This document shows, one piece after another, positions 35,778 through 45,058 of a stretch of DNA of 64,000 bases; position 1 is the first letter of the stretch; each line of letters starts with the position of its first letter. Origin of the DNA: CAZBDU01 sp964490725 (GTDB lineage: Bacteria; Spirochaetota; Spirochaetia; SZUA-6; DRHE01). The stretch lies in contig CAZBDU010000016.1 of NCBI GenBank assembly GCA_964490725.1, positions 1-64,000 on the forward strand, given 5' to 3'. Below the pieces are notes generated by a model. That model made no database searches and was not told the DNA's origin. It saw only the letters and a program-made list of their open reading frames with translations. The translations under genes were made by a program, and so were the position numbers.

Positions 35778-36575
35778 ATGCCCTCGATCGACAAGGTGCA
35801 TCGCATCCTGGAGCTTCTCAGGCAGAACTACAGGACGGGGCTGTCGAACAAGGAGATCAGCCGGGCCCTGGGGATCCCCCCTTCCACCTGCTACCGGATC
35901 CTGGCCTCCCTGAGGAAGTACGACTACGTCTACCAGAAGCGGCCCGGGATGCGCTACTTCCTGGGATTCGTGCACCTCAGGTTCGCCGAGGCGGTGGTGG
36001 AAGGGATGGACGTGGCGGCCCTCTGCCTGCCCTTTCTGGAGGACCTGCACCGGGAGACCGACGAGACCACCTTCTTCGCCCTGCTGAGCGGCAGGCACTG
36101 CGTGGTGATGGAGATCTGCGGCCACACCAACACCCGGGTGTCCGTGGGCATGGGGGAGGTGATGCCGCTGCACGCCGCCGCGGCGGGCAAGGCCGTGCTG
36201 GCCTTCCTGCCGGAGAGGGAGCGGGTCGAGGTGCTGAAGGATCTGGACTATCCGGTCTACACCGCCCGGACCATCCGGGAGCGGGCCGCTCTCGAGGCCG
36301 AGCTGGCGGCGGTGCGGGCTACCGGCATGGCGTTCAACGAGGGGGAGTTCCACAATGGCATCAACGCCATGGCTACCCCCATCTTCGGCAGCGGGAACCG
36401 GGTGATCGGCTGCCTGGCGGTGGTGGGCACCTCGGTGGACCTGGACAGGGCCCAGATGGTGGAGTACGCGGAGGCGTTTCTGGACGCCAGCGTCGTGATC
36501 TCCGCCAAGCTGGGCGCGGAGTTTCCCCGGGAGATACTGGACCGGCAGCGGCAGAGGAAGGAGCAGGTTTCATGA
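35778..36575 (+). CDS. IclR-family transcriptional regulator
   Basis: 265 residues. N-terminal winged helix-turn-helix (NKEISRALGIPPSTCYRILA at ~24-43) and a GAF-like IclR effector domain with HAAAAGKAVLAFLPERE and FNEGEFHNGINAMATPIFGSG. Its stop overlaps the start of the next gene by ATGA, so it is the first gene of the hydroxylase operon and probably senses its substrate or product. IclR proteins can activate or repress. Confidence 0.92.
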   Translation: MPSIDKVHRILELLRQNYRTGLSNKEISRALGIPPSTCYRILASLRKYDYVYQKRPGMRYFLGFVHLRFAEAVVEGMDVAALCLPFLEDLHRETDETTFFALLSGRHCVVMEICGHTNTRVSVGMGEVMPLHAAAAGKAVLAFLPERERVEVLKDLDYPVYTARTIRERAALEAELAAVRATGMAFNEGEFHNGINAMATPIFGSGNRVIGCLAVVGTSVDLDRAQMVEYAEAFLDASVVISAKLGAEFPREILDRQRQRKEQVS

Positions 36576-39019
36576 GCGGCAAGAGTTTTCACGTGCTGGG
36601 CAAGGACTTTCCGCGCAAGAACGGGGTGGCCCGGGTGACGGGCAGGGAGCTGTATCCATCCGACCTCACCCTGCCGGGGATGCTGTTCGGCAGGATCCTG
36701 CGCAGCCCTCACCCCCACGCACGGATCCGGTCCATCGACCTCAGCGAGGCGGAGCGGCTGGGGGCGGTCACGCTGAGCTTCGCCGAGGTGCCTCAGAAGC
36801 ATTTCAACGTCCGCCAGGTCTCCGTGCCCCGCTCAACCTACAAGGACTGGCAGGTGCTGAGCGACCACGTCCGCCAGGTGGGGGACCCCTTTGGGGCGGT
36901 GGCGGCGGAGAGCGAGGAGCTGGCGGAGCGGGCGGCGGAGCTGGTCCGGGTGGAATGGGAGAGGCTTCCGGCCTACATGAGCGTGGAGGAGGCCCTGGCC
37001 GCCCGAGGGGAGCCGATCCACGACCGGGTGTATGTGGAGGACCGGGAGATCGCCATCGAGGGCAACATCGCCTGCACCCGGGAAGTCAGCGAGGGAGACG
37101 TGGAGGCCGGCTTCGCCGGGGCGGAGGTGATCGTGGAGAACGAGTTCGCCACCCCCAGGGTCTACCACGCCCAGATGGAGCCCAGGGCCTGCCTGGCCCG
37201 CCCGGAGCCCGACGGCGGCATCACGGTCTGGCCCTCCACCCAGGCGCTGCACAACACCCGCATCCTGCTGGGAGACCTCTTCGGCATTCCTCTGAACAAG
37301 GTGAACGTGGTGCTGGTTCCGGGGGGAGGGCATTTCGGCAGCGGCATCCACACCAACCCGGTGACCCTGATCACCGTGGCCCTGGCGCTGAAGGCAGGCC
37401 GTCCGGTGAAGATCTGCCAGAGCCGGGAGGAGGATCTCTACGACCACTGCCGCTATCAGACCCGCTACACCCTGAAGCTGGGGGCCCGCAGGGACGGCAC
37501 CCTGGTGGCCGGAGAGATGAAGGCTACCGTGGACATCGGCTGCCACCACATCCAGGCGCTGGCCTTCCTGGGCGTGCTGGCGGGGTGGTGGCACAGCCTG
37601 TACCGCATGGAGAGCATGCGCTACCAGGGGGTGGCGGTCTACACCAACAAGGCCCCCACCTGCGCCATGCAGGGCTACGGGGCGCCGCAGGTCACCTTCG
37701 GGGTGGAAAGCAGCATGACCATGCTGGCCGAGCGGCTGGGGATGGACCCCCTGGAGCTGCGGCTGAAGAACTACGTCGGCCTGGGGGAGATCTTCTGGGG
37801 CCAGGGGCCCACCATCCGCTCCCTGATCCACTCCGACGGGGTGAAGGAGCTCCTGTCCCGGGGAGCGGAGATGATCGGCTGGCGGAACCGGCCGCAGGCC
37901 GGCTCCGGCGTCGGGCGCTACCGCAGGGGAATCGGCATGGCCCGGGGCTTCCATACCTCCGGCACCGGCGCGCCGGTGCCCGGGGAGGTGAAGGACTACA
38001 CCACCGCCCAGGTGAAGGTGAACGAGGACGGTTCGGTGGACGTGCTCAGCGCCCTGATGGACCACGGCGGAGGCACCCTGGACGCCGCCGCCAAGCTGGT
38101 GGCCGAGGAGCTGGGGGTGTCCTTCGACCGGGTGGGGATCTCGCCGGCGGACACACGCTCCACCGGCTACGATGTCTGCACCCACGCCACCCGGGGGGTG
38201 TACTGCGGGGCCGGGGCCATCCTGGAGGTGGCGCAGGACACCAAGAAGATCCTGCTGGGGTTCGCTTCCCGCATCCTCGCCGCCCCGGTGGAGGCCCTCG
38301 CGATCGAACCGGACCCGGAGTCCGGGCAGGGGGTGATCTACGTGGTGGGGATGCCGGAGAAGCGCATCACCATCGGCGAGGTGGCCGCAACCGCCATGAA
38401 CAACGACTGGGGCACGGCCATCTCGGCGCGCAGCGTGCGCAAGGTCAACTGCCCGCCGGCCTACACCTCCTACTTCGTGGAGGTGGAGGTGGACGTGGAG
38501 ACCGGGCAGGTGCGCATCCTGCGGGTGGTGGCCGGAAGCGACGCCGGCACGGTGATCAACCCGGCCCTGGCCAGGGGCCAGATCCACGGCGGCTTCTACC
38601 GCGGCGCCGGGATGGCGCTGGTGGAGGACACCGCCTACGAGGCCGGAGGGGGGCTTGCCAACCGCGGGCTGCTCACCGACTACAAGATGCTCGGCGCGGA
38701 GGACATCCCGGAGCCCGAGGACTTCCAGATCTTCTTCGCCCACACCTGGGAGCCCACCGGGCCCATGGGCGCCAAGGGCATCGGCGAGGCGGCGCTCAAC
38801 CCGGTGCCCGCCGCGGTGGCTGCGGCCATCCAGAACGCCACGGGGATCTGGTTCACCAAGATGCCGATCCTGCCGGAGGAGATCGTCCGGGCCGTGCGGG
38901 AGGGGGAGGGCGCGACTTCCCGGCCGGCCCCCGCCCCAGCCAGACCGGAGAGGGAGGCCGCGCCGGTGGGGGCCCCCGGGGCGGCCGCCGGGCCGGAACA
39001 AGGGGGAAAACGTGGCTAG
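36572..39019 (+). CDS. Molybdopterin-binding subunit of second xanthine dehydrogenase-family enzyme
   Basis: 815 residues. Same family as the subunit at 60-2372 but clearly divergent: RVTGRELYPSDLTLPGMLFG at the N-terminus, PGGGHFGSGIHTNPVTLIT (the MCD-binding loop with GSGIH where the first enzyme has GGKED), MQGYGAPQVTFGVES, and the C-terminal GAKGIGEAALNP with the catalytic Glu. The C-terminal ~45 residues are a Pro/Ala-rich tail. The ATG at 36572 overlaps the iclR stop. The substrate is unknown; gene context suggests an N-heterocycle. Confidence 0.93.
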   Translation: MSGKSFHVLGKDFPRKNGVARVTGRELYPSDLTLPGMLFGRILRSPHPHARIRSIDLSEAERLGAVTLSFAEVPQKHFNVRQVSVPRSTYKDWQVLSDHVRQVGDPFGAVAAESEELAERAAELVRVEWERLPAYMSVEEALAARGEPIHDRVYVEDREIAIEGNIACTREVSEGDVEAGFAGAEVIVENEFATPRVYHAQMEPRACLARPEPDGGITVWPSTQALHNTRILLGDLFGIPLNKVNVVLVPGGGHFGSGIHTNPVTLITVALALKAGRPVKICQSREEDLYDHCRYQTRYTLKLGARRDGTLVAGEMKATVDIGCHHIQALAFLGVLAGWWHSLYRMESMRYQGVAVYTNKAPTCAMQGYGAPQVTFGVESSMTMLAERLGMDPLELRLKNYVGLGEIFWGQGPTIRSLIHSDGVKELLSRGAEMIGWRNRPQAGSGVGRYRRGIGMARGFHTSGTGAPVPGEVKDYTTAQVKVNEDGSVDVLSALMDHGGGTLDAAAKLVAEELGVSFDRVGISPADTRSTGYDVCTHATRGVYCGAGAILEVAQDTKKILLGFASRILAAPVEALAIEPDPESGQGVIYVVGMPEKRITIGEVAATAMNNDWGTAISARSVRKVNCPPAYTSYFVEVEVDVETGQVRILRVVAGSDAGTVINPALARGQIHGGFYRGAGMALVEDTAYEAGGGLANRGLLTDYKMLGAEDIPEPEDFQIFFAHTWEPTGPMGAKGIGEAALNPVPAAVAAAIQNATGIWFTKMPILPEEIVRAVREGEGATSRPAPAPARPEREAAPVGAPGAAAGPEQGGKRG

Positions 39020-39908
39020 CACCCGGGTCCTGACGAACGAGTTCACCTTCCACCGTCCCGCCACGCTGCAGGAGGCACTACACCTGCTGCGCGAAACGCA
39101 GGGGGCCAAGGTGCTGGCTGGCAGCACCGACCTGCTGATCCAGATGAAGATCGGCAAACAGCGCCCCAGCGCGGTGGTGCAGATCCTGGACATCCCGGAG
39201 CTTTCCGAGCTTTCGCTCGGCGCCCGGGAGGCCCGCATCGGGGCCGCGGTGCGCCTCTATCGCCTGGAGGAGGACGCGCGTCTCGGGGAGCTGTTCCCGG
39301 CCCTCCAGGAGGCGGTGCGAGCGATCGGCAGCGTCCAGGTGCGCAACATGGCCACCCTGGGCGGCAACCTCTGCAACGCCTCCCCCGGGGCGGACACCGC
39401 TCCGCCGCTGATCGCCTACGGCGCCGCGGCGGAGATCGCCGGCGGCGGGGGGGAGGAGACCCTCCGGGAGCGCCTGCCCCTGGAGGAGCTGTTCGCCGGG
39501 CCGGGGCAAACCGTCCTGGGGCCCGAGCGGCTGCTGGCTGCGGTCATCCTGCCGGCGCCCCCCGAGGCGAGCGGGGCGGCCTTCCGCCGGCTGGGGCGCG
39601 TTTCCCTGGACATCGCCAAGATCTCCGCCTCGGCGTACCTGGAGCGGCGGGGCGAGCAGGTGGCCGCGGCGCGGGTGGCCGTGGGCAGCGCGGCTCCCCG
39701 CCCGGTGCGGGCGGGCACGGTGGAGGCCGCCCTGGAAGGAAAGCCCTTCTCGGCCGCGCTGGCCCGGGAGGCGGCGGAGCGGGTGGAGGGGGACATTCAC
39801 CCCATCACGGACGTGCGCTCCACGGCACGCTACCGGGTGGAGACAGCGGCGGTGCTGATCAGGGACTGCCTGCTCGAGGCCTGGCGCAGAGCGGGAGGCA
39901 AAGAATGA
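39012..39908 (+). CDS. FAD-binding subunit of second molybdenum hydroxylase
   Basis: 298 residues from a GTG inside the end of the Mo subunit gene (8-base overlap), with GGGGGA just upstream. FAD-binding KVLAGSTDLLIQMKIG and VRNMATLGGNLCNASPGADT motifs, with a C-terminal ITDVRSTARYR motif. Downstream ATGA overlap joins the 2Fe-2S gene. Confidence 0.93.
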   Translation: MASTRVLTNEFTFHRPATLQEALHLLRETQGAKVLAGSTDLLIQMKIGKQRPSAVVQILDIPELSELSLGAREARIGAAVRLYRLEEDARLGELFPALQEAVRAIGSVQVRNMATLGGNLCNASPGADTAPPLIAYGAAAEIAGGGGEETLRERLPLEELFAGPGQTVLGPERLLAAVILPAPPEASGAAFRRLGRVSLDIAKISASAYLERRGEQVAAARVAVGSAAPRPVRAGTVEAALEGKPFSAALAREAAERVEGDIHPITDVRSTARYRVETAAVLIRDCLLEAWRRAGGKE

Positions 39909-40414
39909 AGATACCCATCAGCTTGCACATCAACGGCCGGAAGGTTACCCTGGAGGTCGCCCCCAACGAGATCCTGCTGAACGTGCTGCGGGACCGCCTG
40001 CTGCTGACCGGGGCCAAGTACGGCTGCGGCCTGGGCGAATGCGGGGCCTGCACGGTGCTGCTGGACGGCCGGCCGATTCTCTCCTGCCAGACCCTGGCGG
40101 TGTCGGTGGCAGGAAGGCGGATCACCACGATCGAGGGCCTGGCCCCTCCCGGGGAGCTGCACCCGGTGCAGGAGGCCTTCCTGGAGCAGGGAGCCGTGCA
40201 GTGCGGGTTCTGCACCCCCGGCATGGTCCTGGCCTCTGCCGCCCTGCTGGAGCGCAACCCCGACCCCTCGCCGGCCGAGATCCGTTCAGCGCTGCGGGGG
40301 AACCTCTGCCGCTGCACTGGCTACGTTGGCATCGTGCAGGCGGTCCAGGTGGCGGCGCGCAAGCTGGCGGCGCGAAGGCCGGGGGCTCGCAGCAAGGTGG
40401 CGCCCGGCGCGTGA
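39905..40414 (+). CDS. (2Fe-2S)-binding subunit of second molybdenum hydroxylase
   Basis: 169 residues with two cluster motifs, GCGLGECGACTVLLDG plus ILSC, and CGFCTPG plus CRCTGY. Electron carrier between the Mo and FAD subunits. Gene order here is Mo-FAD-2Fe-2S, unlike FAD-2Fe-2S-Mo at the left end of the window. Confidence 0.95.
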   Translation: MKIPISLHINGRKVTLEVAPNEILLNVLRDRLLLTGAKYGCGLGECGACTVLLDGRPILSCQTLAVSVAGRRITTIEGLAPPGELHPVQEAFLEQGAVQCGFCTPGMVLASAALLERNPDPSPAEIRSALRGNLCRCTGYVGIVQAVQVAARKLAARRPGARSKVAPGA

Positions 40415-40452
40415 GGACGCCGGCTTCCAACAACTTCGAGAAGGAGCAGTCG

Positions 40453-41376
40453 ATGAGCTTTGCCGGACGGGACATTCTCAGCACCGAGGATCTTGGGCGG
40501 GAAGAGATCCTCACCATCATGCAGGCCAGCGAGAAGATGGAGCAGCTGGTCCGCAAGGAGCGCGTCTCCAGCCTCCTGGCCGACCGGCTGGTGGCGGTGA
40601 TCTTCCTGGAACCCTCGACGCGCACGCGGCTGTCCTTCGAGACGGCGATCCAGCGCCTGGGTGCGCGCTGCATCACCGTGGCGGACCCCAAGAGCTCCTC
40701 GGCGGCCAAGGGAGAGAGCCTGGCGGACATGGCTCGCACCGTGGAGGGCTACGTGGACTGCATCGTCATCCGCCAGCCCCAGACCGGGGGCGCCCGGATC
40801 GTGGCGGACGCCGTGGAGATCCCGGTGATCAACGGCGGCGACGGGTCCGGCCAGCACCCCACCCAGGCGCTGCTGGACCTGTACACCATCCGCCAGGAGA
40901 AGGGCACCCTGGAGGGGCTCAAGGTCGCGATGGTGGGGGACCTCAAGTACGGCCGCACCGTGCACTCCCTTTCTTACGCCCTGGCCCCCTTCAAGCCGCA
41001 GTACCTGTACTGCGCGCCCTCGGAGCTTTCCATGCCGGGAGAGATCTCCCAGGCCATGCGCTCCCGGGGCATCCCCGTGGAGGAGACCCAGGACATCTCC
41101 CGGGCCCTCGATGCGGACATCCTCTACATGACCCGCATCCAGCGGGAGCGCTTCGAAGATCCCGCCCAGTACGAGCGCCTCAAGGGGAGCTACGTGCTCA
41201 CCCGCGGGCTGGTGCAGAAGGGCAAGGCCGGCCTCACGATCATGCACCCCCTCCCCAGGGTGGACGAGATCGCCACCGACGTGGACGACCTGCCCGGGGC
41301 GGCCTACTTCCGCCAGGCCCACAACGGCGTCTATCTGCGCATGGCCCTGCTGGCCCTGGTGATGGGCAGGGCCTGA
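40453..41376 (+). CDS. pyrB: Aspartate carbamoyltransferase catalytic subunit-like protein
   Basis: 307 residues, the normal PyrB length. Carbamoyl-phosphate and aspartate site motifs are complete: EPSTRTRLSFETA, KGESLADMA, GSGQHPTQALLDLY, DLKYGRTVHSL, TRIQRERF and HPLPRVDEI. These features, TRIQRERF in particular, point to aspartate rather than ornithine. No pyrI or other pyrimidine biosynthesis gene is nearby. Its position in a hydroxylase operon, with carbamate kinase close by, suggests it could run backwards, splitting carbamoyl-aspartate during base degradation; that direction is inference. AAGGAG stands six bases before the ATG. Confidence 0.88.
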   Translation: MSFAGRDILSTEDLGREEILTIMQASEKMEQLVRKERVSSLLADRLVAVIFLEPSTRTRLSFETAIQRLGARCITVADPKSSSAAKGESLADMARTVEGYVDCIVIRQPQTGGARIVADAVEIPVINGGDGSGQHPTQALLDLYTIRQEKGTLEGLKVAMVGDLKYGRTVHSLSYALAPFKPQYLYCAPSELSMPGEISQAMRSRGIPVEETQDISRALDADILYMTRIQRERFEDPAQYERLKGSYVLTRGLVQKGKAGLTIMHPLPRVDEIATDVDDLPGAAYFRQAHNGVYLRMALLALVMGRA

Positions 41377-41451
41377 GCGGGGCTCCGGCCTGCGGCGGCG
41401 GCAAGCCAAGACCGGAAGCCCTCGGCCGGGCAAGACGGGGGGTGTGCGCCC

Positions 41452-42639
41452 ATGCATGACATGCTGCGGGGGATCACGGTGGTCGACCTCTCACGGGTCC
41501 TGGCCGGGCCGTTCGCTACCATGATCCTGGGGGACCTGGGGGCCGAGGTGATCAAGGTGGAGCGCCCCGAGAGCGGGGACGATTCACGGGGCTTCGGTCC
41601 GCACGTGCGGGGGGAGAGCGCCTATTTCGCCAGCGTCAATCGCAACAAGCGCAGCATCACCGTCAACCTGCGCACTCCCCAGGGCGCCGGGATCGTTCGG
41701 GAGCTGGCGGCGAGCGCCGATGTGCTCGTGGAGAACTTCCGCCCGGGAACCACGAAGAAATGGGAGCTGGACTACGAGTCCCTGAAGCGGGAGAACCCCC
41801 GCATCATCTACCTGGGCATCTCGGGGTTCGGGCGCACCGGTCCCTACGCGCAGAAACCGGCCTACGACGCCGTCATTCAGGCCATGGGCGGGATCATGAG
41901 CATCACCGGCCACGGTCCCGGGGAGTACACGAAAGTGGGGGCCTCCATCGCGGATCTCACCGCCGGCCTCTACGGAGTGATCGGCGTGCTGGCGGCCCTG
42001 CAGCAACGGGAGAGGACCGGCGTGGGGACCCTGGTGGACATCGGCATGCTGGACTGCCAGGTCTCCATCCTGGAGAATGCGGTTTCGCGCTTCTTCGCCT
42101 CCGGGGAGGTGCCGCAGCCCCTGGGCAACCGCCACCCCTCCATCGTACCCTTCGAGGCGTTCGCCACCTCCGACGGTCAGATCATGGTGGCCGCGGGCAA
42201 CGACAGCCTCTGGGGCAGGCTCTGCACCGCCGCAGGCAGGCCGGATCTGGGCCGGGATCCCCGCTTCGGCACCAACGCCCTGCGGACAGCGAACCACCCG
42301 GCGCTGCAGCGGGAGCTGGCCGCCTGCTTCGCCGGGCGGACCACCGAGGAATGGGCGGGCATCCTGGACCGGGCGGGGGTGCCGAGCGGACCGATCAACA
42401 CGGTGGACCGGGTGGTGGCCGACCCCCAGATCCTTTCCCGGGGGACCATCACGGAAGTGGAGCACCCGGTGATGGGCGCCTTCAAGACGGTGGGCTCTCC
42501 GGTTCATTTCGGATTGCGGCGGCCCGGGGATGACGCCCCGGCTCCGCTTCTGGGCCAGCACACCGAGGAGATCCTCCGCACCCGCCTGGGGAAGAGCCCG
42601 GAGGAGGTGGCCAGGTTGAAGAAGGAAGGAGTTGTGTAG
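41452..42639 (+). CDS. CaiB/BaiF family III CoA-transferase
   Basis: 395 residues. Family III hallmarks: GITVVDLSRVLAGPFATMIL, then DLGAEVIKVERP, RNKRSITVNL, VENFRPGT and a catalytic Asp in VDIGMLDCQVS. These enzymes move CoA between carboxylic acids. An ATG three codons in (41461) is an alternative start. The substrate is unknown; same strand and spacing suggest operon membership. Confidence 0.93.
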   Translation: MHDMLRGITVVDLSRVLAGPFATMILGDLGAEVIKVERPESGDDSRGFGPHVRGESAYFASVNRNKRSITVNLRTPQGAGIVRELAASADVLVENFRPGTTKKWELDYESLKRENPRIIYLGISGFGRTGPYAQKPAYDAVIQAMGGIMSITGHGPGEYTKVGASIADLTAGLYGVIGVLAALQQRERTGVGTLVDIGMLDCQVSILENAVSRFFASGEVPQPLGNRHPSIVPFEAFATSDGQIMVAAGNDSLWGRLCTAAGRPDLGRDPRFGTNALRTANHPALQRELAACFAGRTTEEWAGILDRAGVPSGPINTVDRVVADPQILSRGTITEVEHPVMGAFKTVGSPVHFGLRRPGDDAPAPLLGQHTEEILRTRLGKSPEEVARLKKEGVV

Positions 42640-42646
42640 GGCGGCC

Positions 42647-43134
42647 ATGAAGGAGAGGATACGGGAGCATTTCAAGGAGCTGGTGGGGATCCCGGCGGTG
42701 TCCGGAAGGGAGCAGGGCGTGGTGGTCCGCTACCTGCGCGACAGGATGGCGCCTCTGGCGGACGAGGTGAGCGTCTCCACCATCGGCAATCTGAGCGCCC
42801 GGCGCCGGGGCCGGCCTGCCGCTTGCGGACGGGACCTCCCCGGGGCATGGCGTTCTCGGTGGCCAGCGACCGGGTGCAGGAGATGATCGAACGGGAGGCC
42901 CAGCGGCGCAAGATCCCTCTTCAGCGGACGGTGCTGACGCAGCAGAGCTACGCCACCGACGCCACCTCCGTCCCCTGGTCCGGTACGGGGGTGCCTGTCG
43001 CGATCCTGGCCGTGCCGAGGCGCTACGCCCACTCGCCGGTGGAGGTGTTCAGCCTGGACGATGCGGCCCGGTCGGCGCAGATCGTCCTGGGGCTGGTCGA
43101 GCACAACGGTGAGGTGCCCCTCGCCTTTCTATAG
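42647..43134 (+). pseudogene. M42-family aminopeptidase with large internal deletion
   Basis: The first ~50 codons (ELVGIPAVSGREQGVVVRYL, then PLADEVSVSTIGNL) are the N-terminus of an M42/M20-type metallopeptidase. From 42850, in a different frame, SVASDRVQEMIEREAQ, YATDATSVPW and VPRRYAHSPVEVFSLDD form the M42 C-terminus with its conserved RYxHSPVE. About 190 middle residues, including most metal ligands, are missing, and the two parts are out of frame. It cannot be functional. Confidence 0.8.
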
Positions 43135-43145
43135 ACTCTATAGAC
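43128..43145. repeat. Tandem palindromic 9-mer at convergent gene ends
   Basis: TCTATAGAC occurs twice in direct tandem. Each contains the palindrome TCTATAGA. The TAG stops of the M42 remnant (plus) and the phosphatase (minus) both lie in it, three bases apart. Confidence 0.7.
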
Positions 43146-43623
43146 GCCTGGAGCGTTCCAGGTAGCGGCGCACGAAACGCTCTTGGTCGCGGGTCTCCAG
43201 GGCGTCGCGCCGGCTGCGGACGTAGCCGATCGCCTCGGCGGCCTCCAGGCCCAGCAGACGCCCGGTGAGGCAGCAGAGCACCAGCCCCGTGCGTCCCACC
43301 CCGGCGTAGCAATGGACGCACACGGGACTGCCGCCGTAGATGCGCGCGAGCAGGGTCTCCATCAGAGCGTCGAATTCCGGCAGGTCCTGGGGGATGCCGA
43401 AATCGGAGATGGGGAAGTAGTGCCACTCCAGCCCCGCTTCCCGGCAGACCTTCTCCAGGCCCGCTGCCGCGCCGGTCAGGGACACCAGGACTCGCACTCC
43501 CTGCCCGTAGAGGTGCTGCAGATCTCTCTGAACGTTGATCCTGTCCTGGCTCAGGGAGCCCCCGGGGAGGGCCATACCGGCCAGCTTGCCGGGCACCACC
43601 CAGGAGAAATTGGCCGGGCCCAC
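43138..43623 (-). CDS. DUSP23-like dual-specificity protein phosphatase
   Basis: 161 residues. NFSWVVPGKLAGMALPGG at the N-terminus, general-acid region HYFPISDFGIPQDLP, and the active-site loop VHCYAGVGRTG (HCx5R). This is the pattern of small VH1-like phosphatases related to human DUSP23. I chose GTG at 43623 because the family starts right before NFSWV; the frame upstream reads into the GltS-like gene. It is the third gene of arcC-gltS-phosphatase. Its substrate could be a phosphoprotein or a small phosphate. Confidence 0.85.
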   Translation of the reverse strand: MGPANFSWVVPGKLAGMALPGGSLSQDRINVQRDLQHLYGQGVRVLVSLTGAAAGLEKVCREAGLEWHYFPISDFGIPQDLPEFDALMETLLARIYGGSPVCVHCYAGVGRTGLVLCCLTGRLLGLEAAEAIGYVRSRRDALETRDQERFVRRYLERSRRL

Positions 43624-43645
43624 TACAGCTTCCGGTTCCGCCGGC

Positions 43646-45058
43646 TCACGCCGCCTTCTTCCAGAAGATCGAGGTGTTCTTGAAGGCTCTCTCCTTGGAC
43701 ATGATGACGTAGGAGACCGTAACGAACACCAGGTACACAAGAAGAATCCCCAGGGTGATCCAGTAGTAGACCGGGTTGCCGCTCTGGTGGCCGTAGGCGG
43801 GCAGGTTCAGCATGAGGATCAGCGGGATGGACAGGAGGAAGATGATGCCGGAGGAGTACATGTAGTCCGCCGCCACGGGGCTTTCAAACTCGGGATCCAG
43901 CACCCGCAGCAGCGCCAGTCCGGTGCTGGCCGTGCCCGTGCAGGCCCCGTAGACCATCATGGCGCGGTAGAACTGGTGGTCCTCGAAGATGCGCGAGGTC
44001 ATGGCCAGGACGGTCACCACGACCATGATCCCCCCCAGGGTGCTGATCCCGACGATGGGAAGCCAGTAGCGAGAGACCACCACGAGGGAAATGGCCCCGA
44101 TCGAAGCCGCCACCAGCACGTCCACGGAGGCGCCGGAGATGCGGGTGAGGCTGCCGCTGTCCAGAACGTGGCCGAAGCCGGCGCCGTCCGCGATCTTCTT
44201 CACCGCCATCGCCACCAGCGCGGCGAAGGCGAAGGAGATCCCCCACAGGTTGACCGCCAGGTCCCGTCCCGCCGAACCGGCAAGCGAGAGCAGGGAGGTG
44301 AGCCCCTGAAGCAGGAGATAGGTGAGCAGGTACACCCCCAGGACCACGGCGAGGTTGAAGGACATTGCGTCGATCGCCTCGGTCTCGGTGGTGAGCCTGG
44401 CCCCCACCGGCTTCTCCGCCTTCCGGTCGTAGACGCCGATGCGAATGCCCCGCCCGCGAAAGCGGGCGATCTGGCCCTCCTCCATCCAGCCGCGGCGGAT
44501 GCCGTAGTTGATCAGGAAGACCCCGCCGAAGCAGGCCCACAGGAAGCCCAGGGCCGCGAAGGTGAGGCCTACGTTTGCGGCGCTTTCGAAGCCGAACCGC
44601 TCCCACCCCCTGCCGATGGCGAAGGACTGACCCGGTCCCAGGCCGTAGCCCAAGGGCAGAAGCAGGCCCAGACTGGGGAAGAGGTTGGGCAGCACCGTGG
44701 CGATGAGGAGGAAGGTCAGGCCGAAGCCCAGCAGCGCCTGGAAGGTGTACTGGGAGACGATGGCGATGGAGGTGGAGAAGATGCGGCGGAAGGCACCCCT
44801 GCCGGGGCTTTTGCGCAGGCTCATGGCGATGAAGGAGATGCTCAGCAGGTGGTAGACCAGGTTCTCCAGGCCCCCCGTGGCGAGCCCGAGCCGCGGCGCC
44901 AGGAAATTGTAGAAGGGGAGGAGGATGAATCCCGCCGTCAGGGCGTTGGGGATGAGGTAGCGCTGAAAGAAGGAAACCTTCGCCCGGATCAGCGTCGCAA
45001 TCAGCAGCGCCAGGGAAATCAGACCGAGATCTATAAAGATCGTCCAGGAGAAGTTCAT
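43646..45058 (-). CDS. GltS-like sodium/glutamate symporter family transporter
   Basis: 470 residues with about 12 hydrophobic segments. Segments LPLGYGLGPGQSFAIGRGWE and YGACTGTASTGLALLRVLDP are the two glycine-rich re-entrant motifs of the GltS family. It probably imports glutamate or another dicarboxylate/amino acid with sodium. Longer than E. coli GltS by about 70 residues. It is 94 bases after carbamate kinase and 22 before the phosphatase on the same strand, so it may feed or drain the carbamoyl-phosphate pathway. The ATG at 45058 precedes the first membrane segment. Confidence 0.82.
   Translation of the reverse strand: MNFSWTIFIDLGLISLALLIATLIRAKVSFFQRYLIPNALTAGFILLPFYNFLAPRLGLATGGLENLVYHLLSISFIAMSLRKSPGRGAFRRIFSTSIAIVSQYTFQALLGFGLTFLLIATVLPNLFPSLGLLLPLGYGLGPGQSFAIGRGWERFGFESAANVGLTFAALGFLWACFGGVFLINYGIRRGWMEEGQIARFRGRGIRIGVYDRKAEKPVGARLTTETEAIDAMSFNLAVVLGVYLLTYLLLQGLTSLLSLAGSAGRDLAVNLWGISFAFAALVAMAVKKIADGAGFGHVLDSGSLTRISGASVDVLVAASIGAISLVVVSRYWLPIVGISTLGGIMVVVTVLAMTSRIFEDHQFYRAMMVYGACTGTASTGLALLRVLDPEFESPVAADYMYSSGIIFLLSIPLILMLNLPAYGHQSGNPVYYWITLGILLVYLVFVTVSYVIMSKERAFKNTSIFWKKAA

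Noticed and set aside
35723..36571. Upstream extension of the second Mo subunit frame
   Set aside because: It runs through the iclR gene in the wrong phase; the ATG at 36572 with the ATGA overlap is the natural start.
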